Assembly (NCBI GenBank): GCA_017475705.1
Contig: JAFVFB010000021.1
Span: forward strand, 1-52,198
Direction of reading: 5' to 3'
From: Alphaproteobacteria bacterium
GTDB lineage: Bacteria > Pseudomonadota > Alphaproteobacteria > RF32 > CAG-239
Length of the DNA stretch: 52,198 nucleotides
A program made the position numbers and the translations under genes. This document shows positions 41,935-50,387 of this stretch, piece after piece. The notes under the pieces were generated by a model. It did not search any database. It was not told the origin of the DNA and saw only the letters and a list, made by a program, of their open reading frames with translations. Positions within the stretch are counted from its first letter, which is position 1. The number at the start of each line of letters is the position of its first letter.

Positions 41935-43017
41935 TTATTCCGATTTTATAATATGAGCAGCCAGTTGTGATGATAACTTTTCTGCTGTGGTTATTTTAAC
42001 AGGTTTTTCACGCATTTGCTGCTGATATTGTTGTCTAAACTCGTATACTTTATCTATTAAAGGCAAAAGGATTTCTGGTTTAGCAACATCCGTATCAGAT
42101 ATCATTTCGGCATAGCCCTTGGCAACAAAGTTTTTTGCATTTAATGTCTGCTCTCCGCGTGAGGATGTGTTGGGTAAGGGAACTAAAATCATTGGCTTAT
42201 TCAAACTGGCTAATTCAAAAATTGAATTTGAACCCGCTCGTGATATAACGACATCGGCCAAAGCCATAAGATCTTTTAGTTCTGTATCTACATATTCGTA
42301 TTGTTGGTATCCTTCTCTTTTTAACTGAGGATTATAACCATTCTTACCAGCTATATGTATAACTTGATATTTTTTTAATAGTTGTGATAAATTTTGGGCA
42401 ACAGCATTATTCAGACTTTGTGCTCCTAAGCTACCCCCAATAAACATGATAGTTGGTTTGTTATCGCATAGATGGGCAAATTTTGCCCCCTGCTCTTTGT
42501 TACCGTCAAAAAGGCGGCTAGATAAAACCGGACCGACACATTGAACTTTATTTTTGTGTTTAATGGTGTTAATCGTTTCTTCAAAAGTAGTGAAAAAGGT
42601 GCTTACAAAAGGTAAGCTCATTTTATTGGCTAGCCCCGGTGTAATGTCCGATTCATGCATAAATATTTTTTTGCGATTTAAAAAACCACCAATAACCACA
42701 GGAAAGGAAACGAAGCCACCTTTGGAGAAAATTATATCTGGGTTTATTTTATGAATTAGGTACATCGCTTGCACGCAGCCTATGGGAATCTTTACCATAT
42801 CAAGTATGTTTTGCAGAGAAAAATAACGTCTTAATTTTCCGGTTAAAATAGAGTGGTATTTGACAGAAGGATATTTTTTTATTAATTCTTCTTCCATGCC
42901 TCCTTGTGAACCAATATAGAAAATTTGCCAGCCACGATCGATAAAGTATGGTATCAAAGCTAAATTTAACGTGATGTGTCCAGCTGAGCCGCCGCCGGTG
43001 AAAATGATTTTAGGCAT
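41935..43017 (-). CDS. murG: MurG-type N-acetylglucosaminyltransferase, Gram-positive subtype
   Basis: Adds GlcNAc to lipid I to make lipid II, the peptidoglycan precursor. 360 residues with both GT28 Rossmann halves: TGGGSAGHITLNLALIP at the N-terminus and IGGSLGAQSLN, SRAGSNSIFELA and PLPNTSSRGEQTLNA in the C-domain. Key segments differ from proteobacterial MurG. Here GKLRRYFS, SKGGFVSFP and HESDITPGLANK stand where Escherichia coli MurG has GGYVSGPGG and HEQNGIAGLTNK. The wording matches, from memory, MurG of streptococci and lactobacilli. The gene overlaps rmuC by 8 bp and is not in a division/cell-wall cluster, so it may be a transferred or second copy. Activity as MurG rather than a related transferase is likely but not certain. 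Confidence 0.85.
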   Translation of the reverse strand: MPKIIFTGGGSAGHITLNLALIPYFIDRGWQIFYIGSQGGMEEELIKKYPSVKYHSILTGKLRRYFSLQNILDMVKIPIGCVQAMYLIHKINPDIIFSKGGFVSFPVVIGGFLNRKKIFMHESDITPGLANKMSLPFVSTFFTTFEETINTIKHKNKVQCVGPVLSSRLFDGNKEQGAKFAHLCDNKPTIMFIGGSLGAQSLNNAVAQNLSQLLKKYQVIHIAGKNGYNPQLKREGYQQYEYVDTELKDLMALADVVISRAGSNSIFELASLNKPMILVPLPNTSSRGEQTLNAKNFVAKGYAEMISDTDVAKPEILLPLIDKVYEFRQQYQQQMREKPVKITTAEKLSSQLAAHIIKSE

Positions 43018-44440
43018 CTTTTTCTCCTAAATTTTCTATTTCTAAAGGTATGTTTTCTTTTTGGGTCTGTTGAATTAATGCTATATCCGTATCATTTAAG
43101 GTTAGGTTAATATTTTTTCCTGTTTTTGCGCCCAAAATTTTCATCTTTTCGGCATGAGACAGAGCTCCACCCTTCCCTGCAAGCTTAATCATCGCATTAG
43201 TGTAGGCTGTATTGGCTTGATTAATACCACGCTCAAGTGTTTTCATATCTTCAACAAAGGAAGCCAGTTTATCATAAATTTTACCGCCTAGTTCTGCTAT
43301 CTTTTGAACATTATGATTTTGGTTATCTATTTTCCATAAATTTTCTATGGTGCGTAGTGTTGGCAGTAATGACAGTGGAGTGGCTAAGATGATATTTTTT
43401 TTGTATGCATAATCATATAAATAGCGGTCATATTCTAAGGCTGCAATATATGCGCTCTCTACTGGGATAAACATTATTACATAATTTAATGTACGTTCTT
43501 TTAATAGCTTTTGATATTCTTTGGCGGATAATTCATCTATATGGGATTTTATCGCCTGAACATTTTTTTGAAGAAATTTCTGCTGGCAGTCTTCATCTTC
43601 GGTGTTTACTGCATCAAGGTAATCCGTTAGGGAAACTTTTGAATCTACTATTATATCACGGTTTTCTGGTAAATGAATAATAACATCTGGGCGATATATC
43701 TTTTTTTCTTCATTAGTAAAAGATTCTTGAGTTTCATAGTCTTGTCCCTTGCGTAGGCCTGATATCTCAAGAATGCGGTTTAGCTGACATTCCCCCCAGT
43801 TTCCTTGTGCCTTCTTTCCACCTTTTAAGGCTTCTGCTAAATTTTGAGCATCTTTACTTAGGGTGAGATTCATGTGTGCTAGGTTATTTAATTGAGCATC
43901 TAAATTCGACTTATTTTTGATACTTTCTTCTCTGGTAGCAATTACTTCTGCTTTGAAAGCCTTTAGTTGTTCGGCAAAAGGGTTTATAACAGCACTTAAA
44001 GTATTTTTCTGTTCTTTAGAAAAACTTTCGTGTTGTGCGTTAATAATGTCTGTTGATATTGCTTTAAATTTTAACACTAAATCATCTTTTATTTTTTCTA
44101 GATAGGTGATTTTTTCATTAAGATTTGATTCTTTTGCAGTTGCCGTTGCTTGGTATATAGAATATTCCTTCTCGATGGCCTGTGCCATAGATTGCCACTT
44201 TTCTCTTTCTGTTTCTGTTTTGATTAGAGTATTGCTGATGTCTTCTATTTTTTGTTTTAATAAAGATAATTCGATCTGCCTCTGCAACTCTATATCTGTA
44301 TATTGAGTTAACCTGGTATTGCTTACTCTCAGTTTTTTATGCTGACGCAAATAGAGTATGCAGAGAATTAAAAATAGCAGGCAGAAGCCAATTGTTATAA
44401 AAGGGATATATTGTTCTTCTAAAGTCCAATTTATAGTCAT
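43010..44440 (-). CDS. rmuC: DNA recombination protein RmuC
   Basis: RmuC limits DNA inversions and carries a nuclease-like fold. An N-terminal membrane helix (about 13-33, FITIGFCLLFLILCILYL) is followed by a coiled coil to about 190. The conserved core is GNWGECQLNRILEISGL, then RPDVIIHLPENRDIIVDSKVSL (PD-(D/E)xK-like with D and DSK) and VIMFIPVESAY. 476 residues is normal. A gagg site lies 5 bases before the ATG. It is first in the rmuC-murG unit, with its own promoter. Confidence 0.95.
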   Translation of the reverse strand: MTINWTLEEQYIPFITIGFCLLFLILCILYLRQHKKLRVSNTRLTQYTDIELQRQIELSLLKQKIEDISNTLIKTETEREKWQSMAQAIEKEYSIYQATATAKESNLNEKITYLEKIKDDLVLKFKAISTDIINAQHESFSKEQKNTLSAVINPFAEQLKAFKAEVIATREESIKNKSNLDAQLNNLAHMNLTLSKDAQNLAEALKGGKKAQGNWGECQLNRILEISGLRKGQDYETQESFTNEEKKIYRPDVIIHLPENRDIIVDSKVSLTDYLDAVNTEDEDCQQKFLQKNVQAIKSHIDELSAKEYQKLLKERTLNYVIMFIPVESAYIAALEYDRYLYDYAYKKNIILATPLSLLPTLRTIENLWKIDNQNHNVQKIAELGGKIYDKLASFVEDMKTLERGINQANTAYTNAMIKLAGKGGALSHAEKMKILGAKTGKNINLTLNDTDIALIQQTQKENIPLEIENLGEKDA

Positions 44441-44467
44441 TTTTTCCTCGTATTATATTTATGGTGT

Positions 44468-44495
44468 ATTATATCGTTTGCTTTTGTTCTTGCAA
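44468..44495 (-). promoter_or_regulatory. Promoter of rmuC-murG
   Basis: Minus strand: TTGCAA (44495-44490), 16-base spacer, TATAAT (44473-44468); start predicted about 20 bases before the rmuC ATG. Confidence 0.65.
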
Positions 44496-44650
44496 ATCTT
44501 TTTAGTGTTTTTTTCAGCTATATTTTTCTATACTTATTATTTGTGTTGTTCTTGTAGAAAAATGTTGCAAATATAAAATTATCTCTTTATTTTAAAGTCA
44601 GTTTTATGTTTTACACACTTTGTGATGTATAAACTTTTCGGGAGATACTT

Positions 44651-45433
44651 ATGCGGAAATATTCTAATGATTGTGGTTTCAAAAATTCTTTTGGTTTCTA
44701 CGATGCGCGCTCTAGAGAGATAGTTTTAAAACGTCCGTGTTTTAATAAGAAAGATATTGCTGAAATTTATGCATGGATGGATCAGAACACCTCTCTACTT
44801 AAATTTTCGATGGGAATTGGAGCTGTTGAGAGCATTGTTGCGGAAGATAGCGAAAATCTTTATGCTTCTGCACGAGATATTATTCGCCAAAGTGTTCAAG
44901 AAACGATGTTGATAGACAATGATATTCTTCTAAATTTATTTGATCGTTTGTTGCATATGAAAGCTCTATATAGTATATCTCTAAAGTGTTTTATTTTTGA
45001 TGAAGATGTTACTTTATTTAATGATTTGATGTATCTTTTGAAAAATACTAAGTTTTTATGGCACCTTGATTTGAGTGGCAGTTATTTTACTGATGAACAG
45101 CTGTTACAGTTGGCAGAGTTTGTGACGGCTTCAAATATTGCGCATCTGGCTTGGCCGGCTCCCAGAATGAGTGAAAATTTGGTGGATAAAATATATCCAA
45201 TGTTTAAGGATAATCGGTCTTTGGTTGTCGTGAGGGGAATGCCTTTTAATTTTAAGAAAATCTCATTGGATAATCGGCAACGACTTTTTGATTTATTGCG
45301 GCGGCCGGCAACTATAGGTGAAAATGAGATAAAAGTTATTAGGAGCTATGCAGAATCTATCAAGTTAGCTCTTGCTTATGAAAAACAGCGTTTATATGAT
45401 ATGGAAAATTTATTGGAAGCAATCTTATCTTAA
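44651..45433 (+). CDS. Uncharacterised protein with leucine-rich-repeat-like segments
   Basis: 260 residues, no signal peptide or membrane helix. Parts look like ribonuclease-inhibitor-type leucine-rich repeats: a strand LWHLDLSGSYF followed by a helix DEQLLQLAEFV, and an earlier LYSISLKCFIF strand. The N-terminal 40 residues and C-terminal helix (ESIKLALAYEKQRLYDMENLLEAIL) are different. Such folds usually bind proteins. A gggag ribosome site precedes the ATG. It is divergent from rmuC and convergent with the YwqK-like gene. Confidence 0.65.
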   Translation: MRKYSNDCGFKNSFGFYDARSREIVLKRPCFNKKDIAEIYAWMDQNTSLLKFSMGIGAVESIVAEDSENLYASARDIIRQSVQETMLIDNDILLNLFDRLLHMKALYSISLKCFIFDEDVTLFNDLMYLLKNTKFLWHLDLSGSYFTDEQLLQLAEFVTASNIAHLAWPAPRMSENLVDKIYPMFKDNRSLVVVRGMPFNFKKISLDNRQRLFDLLRRPATIGENEIKVIRSYAESIKLALAYEKQRLYDMENLLEAILS

Positions 45434-45446
45434 GCTATTTCTTTAG

Positions 45447-46319
45447 CTAATATTCTTTATTGCAATGCATGCTATAGTTATTTTGTAATGTTGATAAGTT
45501 GTTTTTATCATCTATGTTGCTATATGCTTTGGATTTTAGCTTTTCAATATTATTTTTCAAGTCAATACACTTACATGCTTTGAGATATAAAGCTAATTCT
45601 CGACGTTTTGCTGCAAACCAGTCGCCATTACATTCCTCTTCTAGAGAAGTGCGGTTGGCAATCAAATCTGCGGTTTTATTGATTTCTACAGCACAAGAAC
45701 TTTCGACATAAGTTATTCTTGGAGCAAGGCATTTATAATTTATTCCTTCAATAATAATGGTGTCTAATTCCTTATTTTGGTTATCTCCGTAAAAATAATC
45801 TCCTGAAATAATTGTATTATTCTTGATTTTGAGCTTATATATGGGGATGCTATTATTCATTTCCCAGATGGCAGCATCTCCATTTAATTGGTCATTTTTA
45901 TAGGTTGCTTTGAATATGTAGCCACTACCTATCTGAGTGGATAGTCCTTCTTTTTTGCCATCGACATATGTATATATGGCTTTTAATTGTCCGTCTGTTG
46001 CGTATTCATTAACAGTACCATTTAATTTTCCTTTGGCATATTGCCTTTCTGTCTGTAATTTACCATTTTCATAAAATGAACGATTTAGACCGTGTAAATA
46101 TCCATTTACAGTATTATATTCTCTTATAATTACTCCATTTTTATATTTGTGCATTGTTCCTGTAATGGGGTTGTTTGCTTTATCTGTACAATAATTTTTT
46201 TGGCATCTGATATCTTCTGGAATACGATAAATTTTCTTTTCTTCAGTATTTTGTTGAGCTTGTGCTATGGAGGTTAAAACAGTAATAAAAGCTAAGATGA
46301 AAAATTTGTTTATAAGCAT
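45447..46319 (-). CDS. Secreted YwqK/MORN-repeat protein
   Basis: 290 residues from the ATG at 46319, which has a gaggag site and starts a signal peptide (MLINKFFILAFITVLTSIAQA); the frame is open 12 codons further up. Residues about 50-130 hold repeats of the MORN/YwqK kind: HKYKNGVIIREY, NGYLHGLNRSFYENGKL, KGKLNGTVNEYATDGQL and DGKKEGL, each of about 20-24 residues. The C-terminal half has several cysteines (GINYKCLAP, ESSCAVE, EECNGDW, KACKCID) likely to form disulfides in the periplasm. YwqK repeats occur in some toxin-antitoxin proteins, but nothing like a toxin is beside it. Confidence 0.7.
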   Translation of the reverse strand: MLINKFFILAFITVLTSIAQAQQNTEEKKIYRIPEDIRCQKNYCTDKANNPITGTMHKYKNGVIIREYNTVNGYLHGLNRSFYENGKLQTERQYAKGKLNGTVNEYATDGQLKAIYTYVDGKKEGLSTQIGSGYIFKATYKNDQLNGDAAIWEMNNSIPIYKLKIKNNTIISGDYFYGDNQNKELDTIIIEGINYKCLAPRITYVESSCAVEINKTADLIANRTSLEEECNGDWFAAKRRELALYLKACKCIDLKNNIEKLKSKAYSNIDDKNNLSTLQNNYSMHCNKEY

Positions 46320-46385
46320 ATTTTGCTCCTCTATCAATTTATTATATTTCACCACTAATAGCTTAAAATGCCGTTAATTTTTGAT

Positions 46386-46420
46386 GAAAAATCCGCTGAT
46401 TATTTGAGATCAGCGGATTT
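46386..46420 (-). terminator. Terminator of thrS
   Basis: AAATCCGCTGAT (46389-46400) pairs perfectly with ATCAGCGGATTT (46409-46420), 8-base loop; on the minus strand a T run follows. It lies 19 bases after the thrS stop. Confidence 0.88.
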
Positions 46421-46438
46421 GATTTTACTTGCTAAAAC

Positions 46439-48367
46439 TTAAGCTTCGTATTTGTGTGGCATTTCAGCTTCTGCACAGAATTTTGTAATAGCATCTGACA
46501 AAGGCATTACTTCCTGTTTTTCTGAGCCTAAGCGACGAATTGTAACACTCTTTTCAGCCTCTTCTTTAGCACCGACAACTATGATAATAGGTGTCTTTTC
46601 TACAGAATGTTCTCTAACTTTATAACTAATTTTTTCGTTGCGTAAATCTGTTTTAACTGTTAATCCAGCTAATCTCATAGATTTCGCAACTTCTTCTGCA
46701 TATGTGTTAAATTGTGAGGTGACAGGTGCCACGACTATTTGTTCTGGTGAGAGCCACAGCGGTAAATGTCCTGCATGATGTTCAATTAATATTCCTAAAA
46801 AGCGTTCAATAGAACCGAACAATGCTCTGTGCAACATAACCGGTTGGTGTTTCTCTCCATCTTCTCCAATATATGATATATCAAAACGTTGTGGCAAATT
46901 CATATCTACCTGGATGGTACCACACTGCCATTCTCGTCCAATGGCATCTCTTAGTATAAATTCCAGTTTGGGACCATAAAAAGCTCCCTCTCCTTCGTTT
47001 ATTTCATATTCGTAGCCATGGCGTTCTAGTGCTTGTGCAAGTGATTTCTCGCATAAATCCCATATTTCATCAGATCCAATGCGTTTTTCAGGTCTGGTAG
47101 AAAGATAAATTTTTATCTTTTCGAAGCCAAAATCTTTATAAATATCAAAGATTAATTTCATGGTTGAAATACATTCGCTTTCCATTTGTTCTGGAGTGCA
47201 GAATATGTGGGCATCATCTTGCGTAAATTCACGTACACGCATTAAGCCCATTAATGCTCCAGAGGCCTCGTAACGATTAACCTTGCCAAATTCAGCTATT
47301 CTTAATGGTAAATCACGGTAACTTTTTATACCTTGTTTATATACCAGTAATCCGCCTGGACAGTTCATTGGTTTAATGCAAAACCATTTTTTGTCTTCCG
47401 TTTGACCAGAATAATTGTGGGCACCATATTTTTCCCAGTGGCCTGATGTTTCCCATAAAACTCTGTCCATTACGCGTGGCGTACTAATTTCAATGTATCC
47501 GTTATGTTCTTGCCTATTTCTCATATACTCAATGAGTTTGCGATATATCTTGTAGCCTTTATCATGCCAAAAAACAGCACCTGGTGCGTACTCTGGTTCA
47601 AAATGGAATAAGTCCATCTCTTTTCCAAGTTTTCTGTGGTCTCTTTTAGCAGCTTCTTCTATCCTTTCAAGATATTCTTTCAATTCTTTTTTATCGGTCC
47701 AGGCTGTTGCATAAATACGTTGAAGCATCTCATTTTTTGCATCTCCTCGCCAATAGGCACCAGCTACTTTCATTAGTTTGAATGCGTCACCGATATAGGA
47801 GGTCGAAGGAACATGAGGTCCACGACATAAGTCGACATATGCACCTTGTCTATATAATGAAATTTCTGCATCTTCAGGTAGATCTTCTATAATTTCTACT
47901 TTATAGTGTTCTCCGCGGCTGTCAAACAATGTAATTGCTTCAGCTCTGCTGACGACTTCCCTCTCGATTTTTTCGTCACGCTTTATAATTTCATGCATTT
48001 TAGCTTCTATTAATGCAAAATCTTCCGTTGTAAAAGGCTCTTTGCGTGCGAAATCATAATAAAAACCATCTTCAATGAATGGTCCTATTGTTACTTGTAC
48101 CGTTGGCCATAGTTCTTTTACAGCCTCAGCCATGACATGAGAACAGGAATGGCGTAGGATTTCTAATCCTTGTTTGTCTTTTGCGGTAATAATTCTAACT
48201 TTTGAATCTGTTGTTATAAGGGTATTTAAATCTTTGAGTGTACCATTAATTTCAATAGCTAATGCAGCTCTGGCTAGATTATGACTGATATTTTCTGCTA
48301 ATTCTCGTCCGGAAATCTGGGCCTCGAATTCTTTTACACTGCCGTCTGGCAGTTCTATTTTTATCAT
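46439..48367 (-). CDS. thrS: Threonyl-tRNA synthetase
   Basis: Charges tRNA-Thr and edits Ser-tRNA. The TGS domain (1-60) is followed by the editing domain with its HxxxH motif in RHSCSHVMAEAV. The class II core is near 240-540, with MNCPGG and its zinc-binding Cys, RYEASGALMGLMRVREFTQDD (motif 2), FYGPKLEF and HRALFGSIERFLGILIEH (motif 3). The anticodon-binding domain ends the chain (about 545-640). 642 residues is standard. A taggggt site precedes the ATG. The glycosyltransferase gene ends 18 bp upstream, so the two are probably one transcript. Confidence 0.97.
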   Translation of the reverse strand: MIKIELPDGSVKEFEAQISGRELAENISHNLARAALAIEINGTLKDLNTLITTDSKVRIITAKDKQGLEILRHSCSHVMAEAVKELWPTVQVTIGPFIEDGFYYDFARKEPFTTEDFALIEAKMHEIIKRDEKIEREVVSRAEAITLFDSRGEHYKVEIIEDLPEDAEISLYRQGAYVDLCRGPHVPSTSYIGDAFKLMKVAGAYWRGDAKNEMLQRIYATAWTDKKELKEYLERIEEAAKRDHRKLGKEMDLFHFEPEYAPGAVFWHDKGYKIYRKLIEYMRNRQEHNGYIEISTPRVMDRVLWETSGHWEKYGAHNYSGQTEDKKWFCIKPMNCPGGLLVYKQGIKSYRDLPLRIAEFGKVNRYEASGALMGLMRVREFTQDDAHIFCTPEQMESECISTMKLIFDIYKDFGFEKIKIYLSTRPEKRIGSDEIWDLCEKSLAQALERHGYEYEINEGEGAFYGPKLEFILRDAIGREWQCGTIQVDMNLPQRFDISYIGEDGEKHQPVMLHRALFGSIERFLGILIEHHAGHLPLWLSPEQIVVAPVTSQFNTYAEEVAKSMRLAGLTVKTDLRNEKISYKVREHSVEKTPIIIVVGAKEEAEKSVTIRRLGSEKQEVMPLSDAITKFCAEAEMPHKYEA

Positions 48368-48385
48368 ATTTTACCCCTATAAAAT

Positions 48386-49552
48386 TCAATTTGTTATATT
48401 ATCATTTATCAATTGATGATAAACTTTGAGAGTCTTATCACACATTATTTGTTTTGTAAAGTTTTCTTTTATAAAATTTTGTGCAGCTTGTGATATTTTT
48501 TGTTGTTCTGCTTCTGATAAGTCCAATGCCCATTCTATTTTGTTTGCTAAATCGGTGGCATCCCCAGCAATAAAGTGGCGACCTGTAATTCCGTCTTTTA
48601 TATTGTCTAGTGATCCTCCTATATTTGAGGCAATAACTAATTTTCCCATTGCCTCTCCTTCTGCAGCTATTCTGCCGAATGCTTCAGGATCTAGTGATGC
48701 TGAAATGATTATATCACAGGCTTTCATTAGTGCCGGAACGTCATCTGTATGGCGTATGAAAGTATAGTAATTGTTCATTTGATATTGCTTAATTTTATCT
48801 ATCAAACCTTTTGTGTATTTTGTTCGTCCTTGGTCATCTCCTGTCAATATGCAGTGAAAATCATTTCTTTCTTTTAATTTTGCAAGAGCATCAATAAGTA
48901 ATTCTTGTCCTTTCCAACGTGTTAACCTTCCGATTAACAAGATTATTTTTTTATCAGTTGGAAGGTCATATTGCTCAATTGTACTTTTTAATCTTTCTGC
49001 CGTAATGATGTTGGGATTAAATTTTTCGATATCGACACACCTATGGATGAATTCTATCTTATTTTCTGGTACTTGGTATGTTTCCATAATGTGCTTTTTA
49101 ATATGTGAAGAAATTACAATAACTTTTTCTCCTAAGGTCATAATTTTATTGTATATTTTTTTTATTTTACAAGGACCTAATCCGTATGTCCCATGAAAAG
49201 TTGTTATAAAATGTATATCTGTCTTTTTGGCAGCTAAATATGCACTCCAGGCTGGTGCTCTCGATCTTGCATGAATAATGTTAATGTGCTTTTTTTTAAT
49301 TATCTCTGCTAGTCGATAGGAATTTTTTATTATCGTAAAAGGATTTTTGCTTTTCAATGGCAACTTAATGTGTTCAATCCCAAGTCTTTCAAGCTGGTAT
49401 TCTAAACGTCCGCCTGCAGAGGCTACATAGTTTTCAATTCCTTTATCTTTCAGTGCTTCAGCTATTTGTATCGTACCAAGCTCAACCCCTCCTTGACCTA
49501 ATTCTGGCAAAACTTGTAATATGATCGGTTTGTTTACTCTATCTTTACTCAT
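48386..49552 (-). CDS. Glycosyltransferase family 4
   Basis: 388 residues with the GT-B fold of GT4 enzymes. The N-terminal domain contacts the acceptor (LPELGQGGVELGTIQIAEAL, a common GT4 opening). The C-terminal nucleotide-sugar domain has LLIGRLTRWKGQELLIDAL and the E-x7-E motif region (PEAFGRIAAEGEAMGKLVIAS). Such enzymes build LPS cores or other glycoconjugates at the cytoplasmic face; donor and acceptor are unknown. The ribosome site aagga is about 13 bases from the ATG, a weak spacing. Probably co-transcribed with thrS; divergent from the hydrolase (46-bp gap). Confidence 0.9.
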   Translation of the reverse strand: MSKDRVNKPIILQVLPELGQGGVELGTIQIAEALKDKGIENYVASAGGRLEYQLERLGIEHIKLPLKSKNPFTIIKNSYRLAEIIKKKHINIIHARSRAPAWSAYLAAKKTDIHFITTFHGTYGLGPCKIKKIYNKIMTLGEKVIVISSHIKKHIMETYQVPENKIEFIHRCVDIEKFNPNIITAERLKSTIEQYDLPTDKKIILLIGRLTRWKGQELLIDALAKLKERNDFHCILTGDDQGRTKYTKGLIDKIKQYQMNNYYTFIRHTDDVPALMKACDIIISASLDPEAFGRIAAEGEAMGKLVIASNIGGSLDNIKDGITGRHFIAGDATDLANKIEWALDLSEAEQQKISQAAQNFIKENFTKQIMCDKTLKVYHQLINDNITN

Positions 49553-49598
49553 TTTATGCTTATATCCTTTTAGAAAATAATATTGGTTAGGAGTACTT

Positions 49599-50366
49599 AT
49601 GTCTCGTTATTCATATGCTTTTGAATGTGGACATACAACTCTTTGTGAGTATGTTATGCCGTCACTTCCAAAAACTCAAAGTTTTACCATCGTTTATGCA
49701 CATGGTTTTTGTTCTGATCCTTGGGGAAGAAAACCTGAAGAAATAAAAAAATGGTGCCTCATTCATAATGTCGGTTTCTTTCGGTATGAAATTGCTGGAC
49801 ACGGCAGTGATGCTGCTCATTTTACAGACACAACTATAAACACTTACAAGTCACAATTGTTTGAAATAATTGAAAAAGTTATTTCTGAACCAATTGTGGT
49901 TATAGGTTCATCGTTAGGTGGGTGGCTAGCACTTCTGGCGTCTTGTTCTTATCCGTCACGTATTCAGGGGTTTGTAGGTTTAGCTGCTGCTCCGGATTTT
50001 TTGAAGACATATTTCGAAAATAATTTTACACCATATTATCAAAATCTTATTAAAGAACGTGGACAAATTGAGTTTACAGTTGATGATTTTACTTATACCA
50101 TAACTCAAAGGATGTTGGATTCAGTGCCAGGGAACTTATTACTAGAAAATGATGTTATTCCTTTTAAAGGAAAAGTTAGGCTGTTACAAGGTCTTAAGGA
50201 TACCTCTCTTGATTGGCGTACAGCAGTGTCTATTGCTCAGAAATTGGAAACAACTGATGTACAACTTCGGTTGATGAAAGCGTCGAATCATCATTTAGGT
50301 AGTGATGATGATATATACGCTATCCATCAGATTCTAGATGATTTTTTAATAAAAAATGATGGTTAA
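49599..50366 (+). CDS. Alpha/beta hydrolase
   Basis: 255 residues. The oxyanion strand IVYAHGFCSDPWG and the nucleophile elbow G-S-S105-L-G in VVIGSSLGGWLALLA identify the fold. The acid is probably the Asp in GLKDTSLDW and the base His in KASNHHLG. The sequence resembles small thioesterase/esterase members such as the ABHD10 or YqiA type; the substrate is not known. A taggag site lies about 6 bases before the ATG. The TPR-methyltransferase gene follows after 21 bp, so they may be one transcript. Confidence 0.88.
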   Translation: MSRYSYAFECGHTTLCEYVMPSLPKTQSFTIVYAHGFCSDPWGRKPEEIKKWCLIHNVGFFRYEIAGHGSDAAHFTDTTINTYKSQLFEIIEKVISEPIVVIGSSLGGWLALLASCSYPSRIQGFVGLAAAPDFLKTYFENNFTPYYQNLIKERGQIEFTVDDFTYTITQRMLDSVPGNLLLENDVIPFKGKVRLLQGLKDTSLDWRTAVSIAQKLETTDVQLRLMKASNHHLGSDDDIYAIHQILDDFLIKNDG

Positions 50367-50387
50367 AAAGTTAAGTTAGGTTTTACA

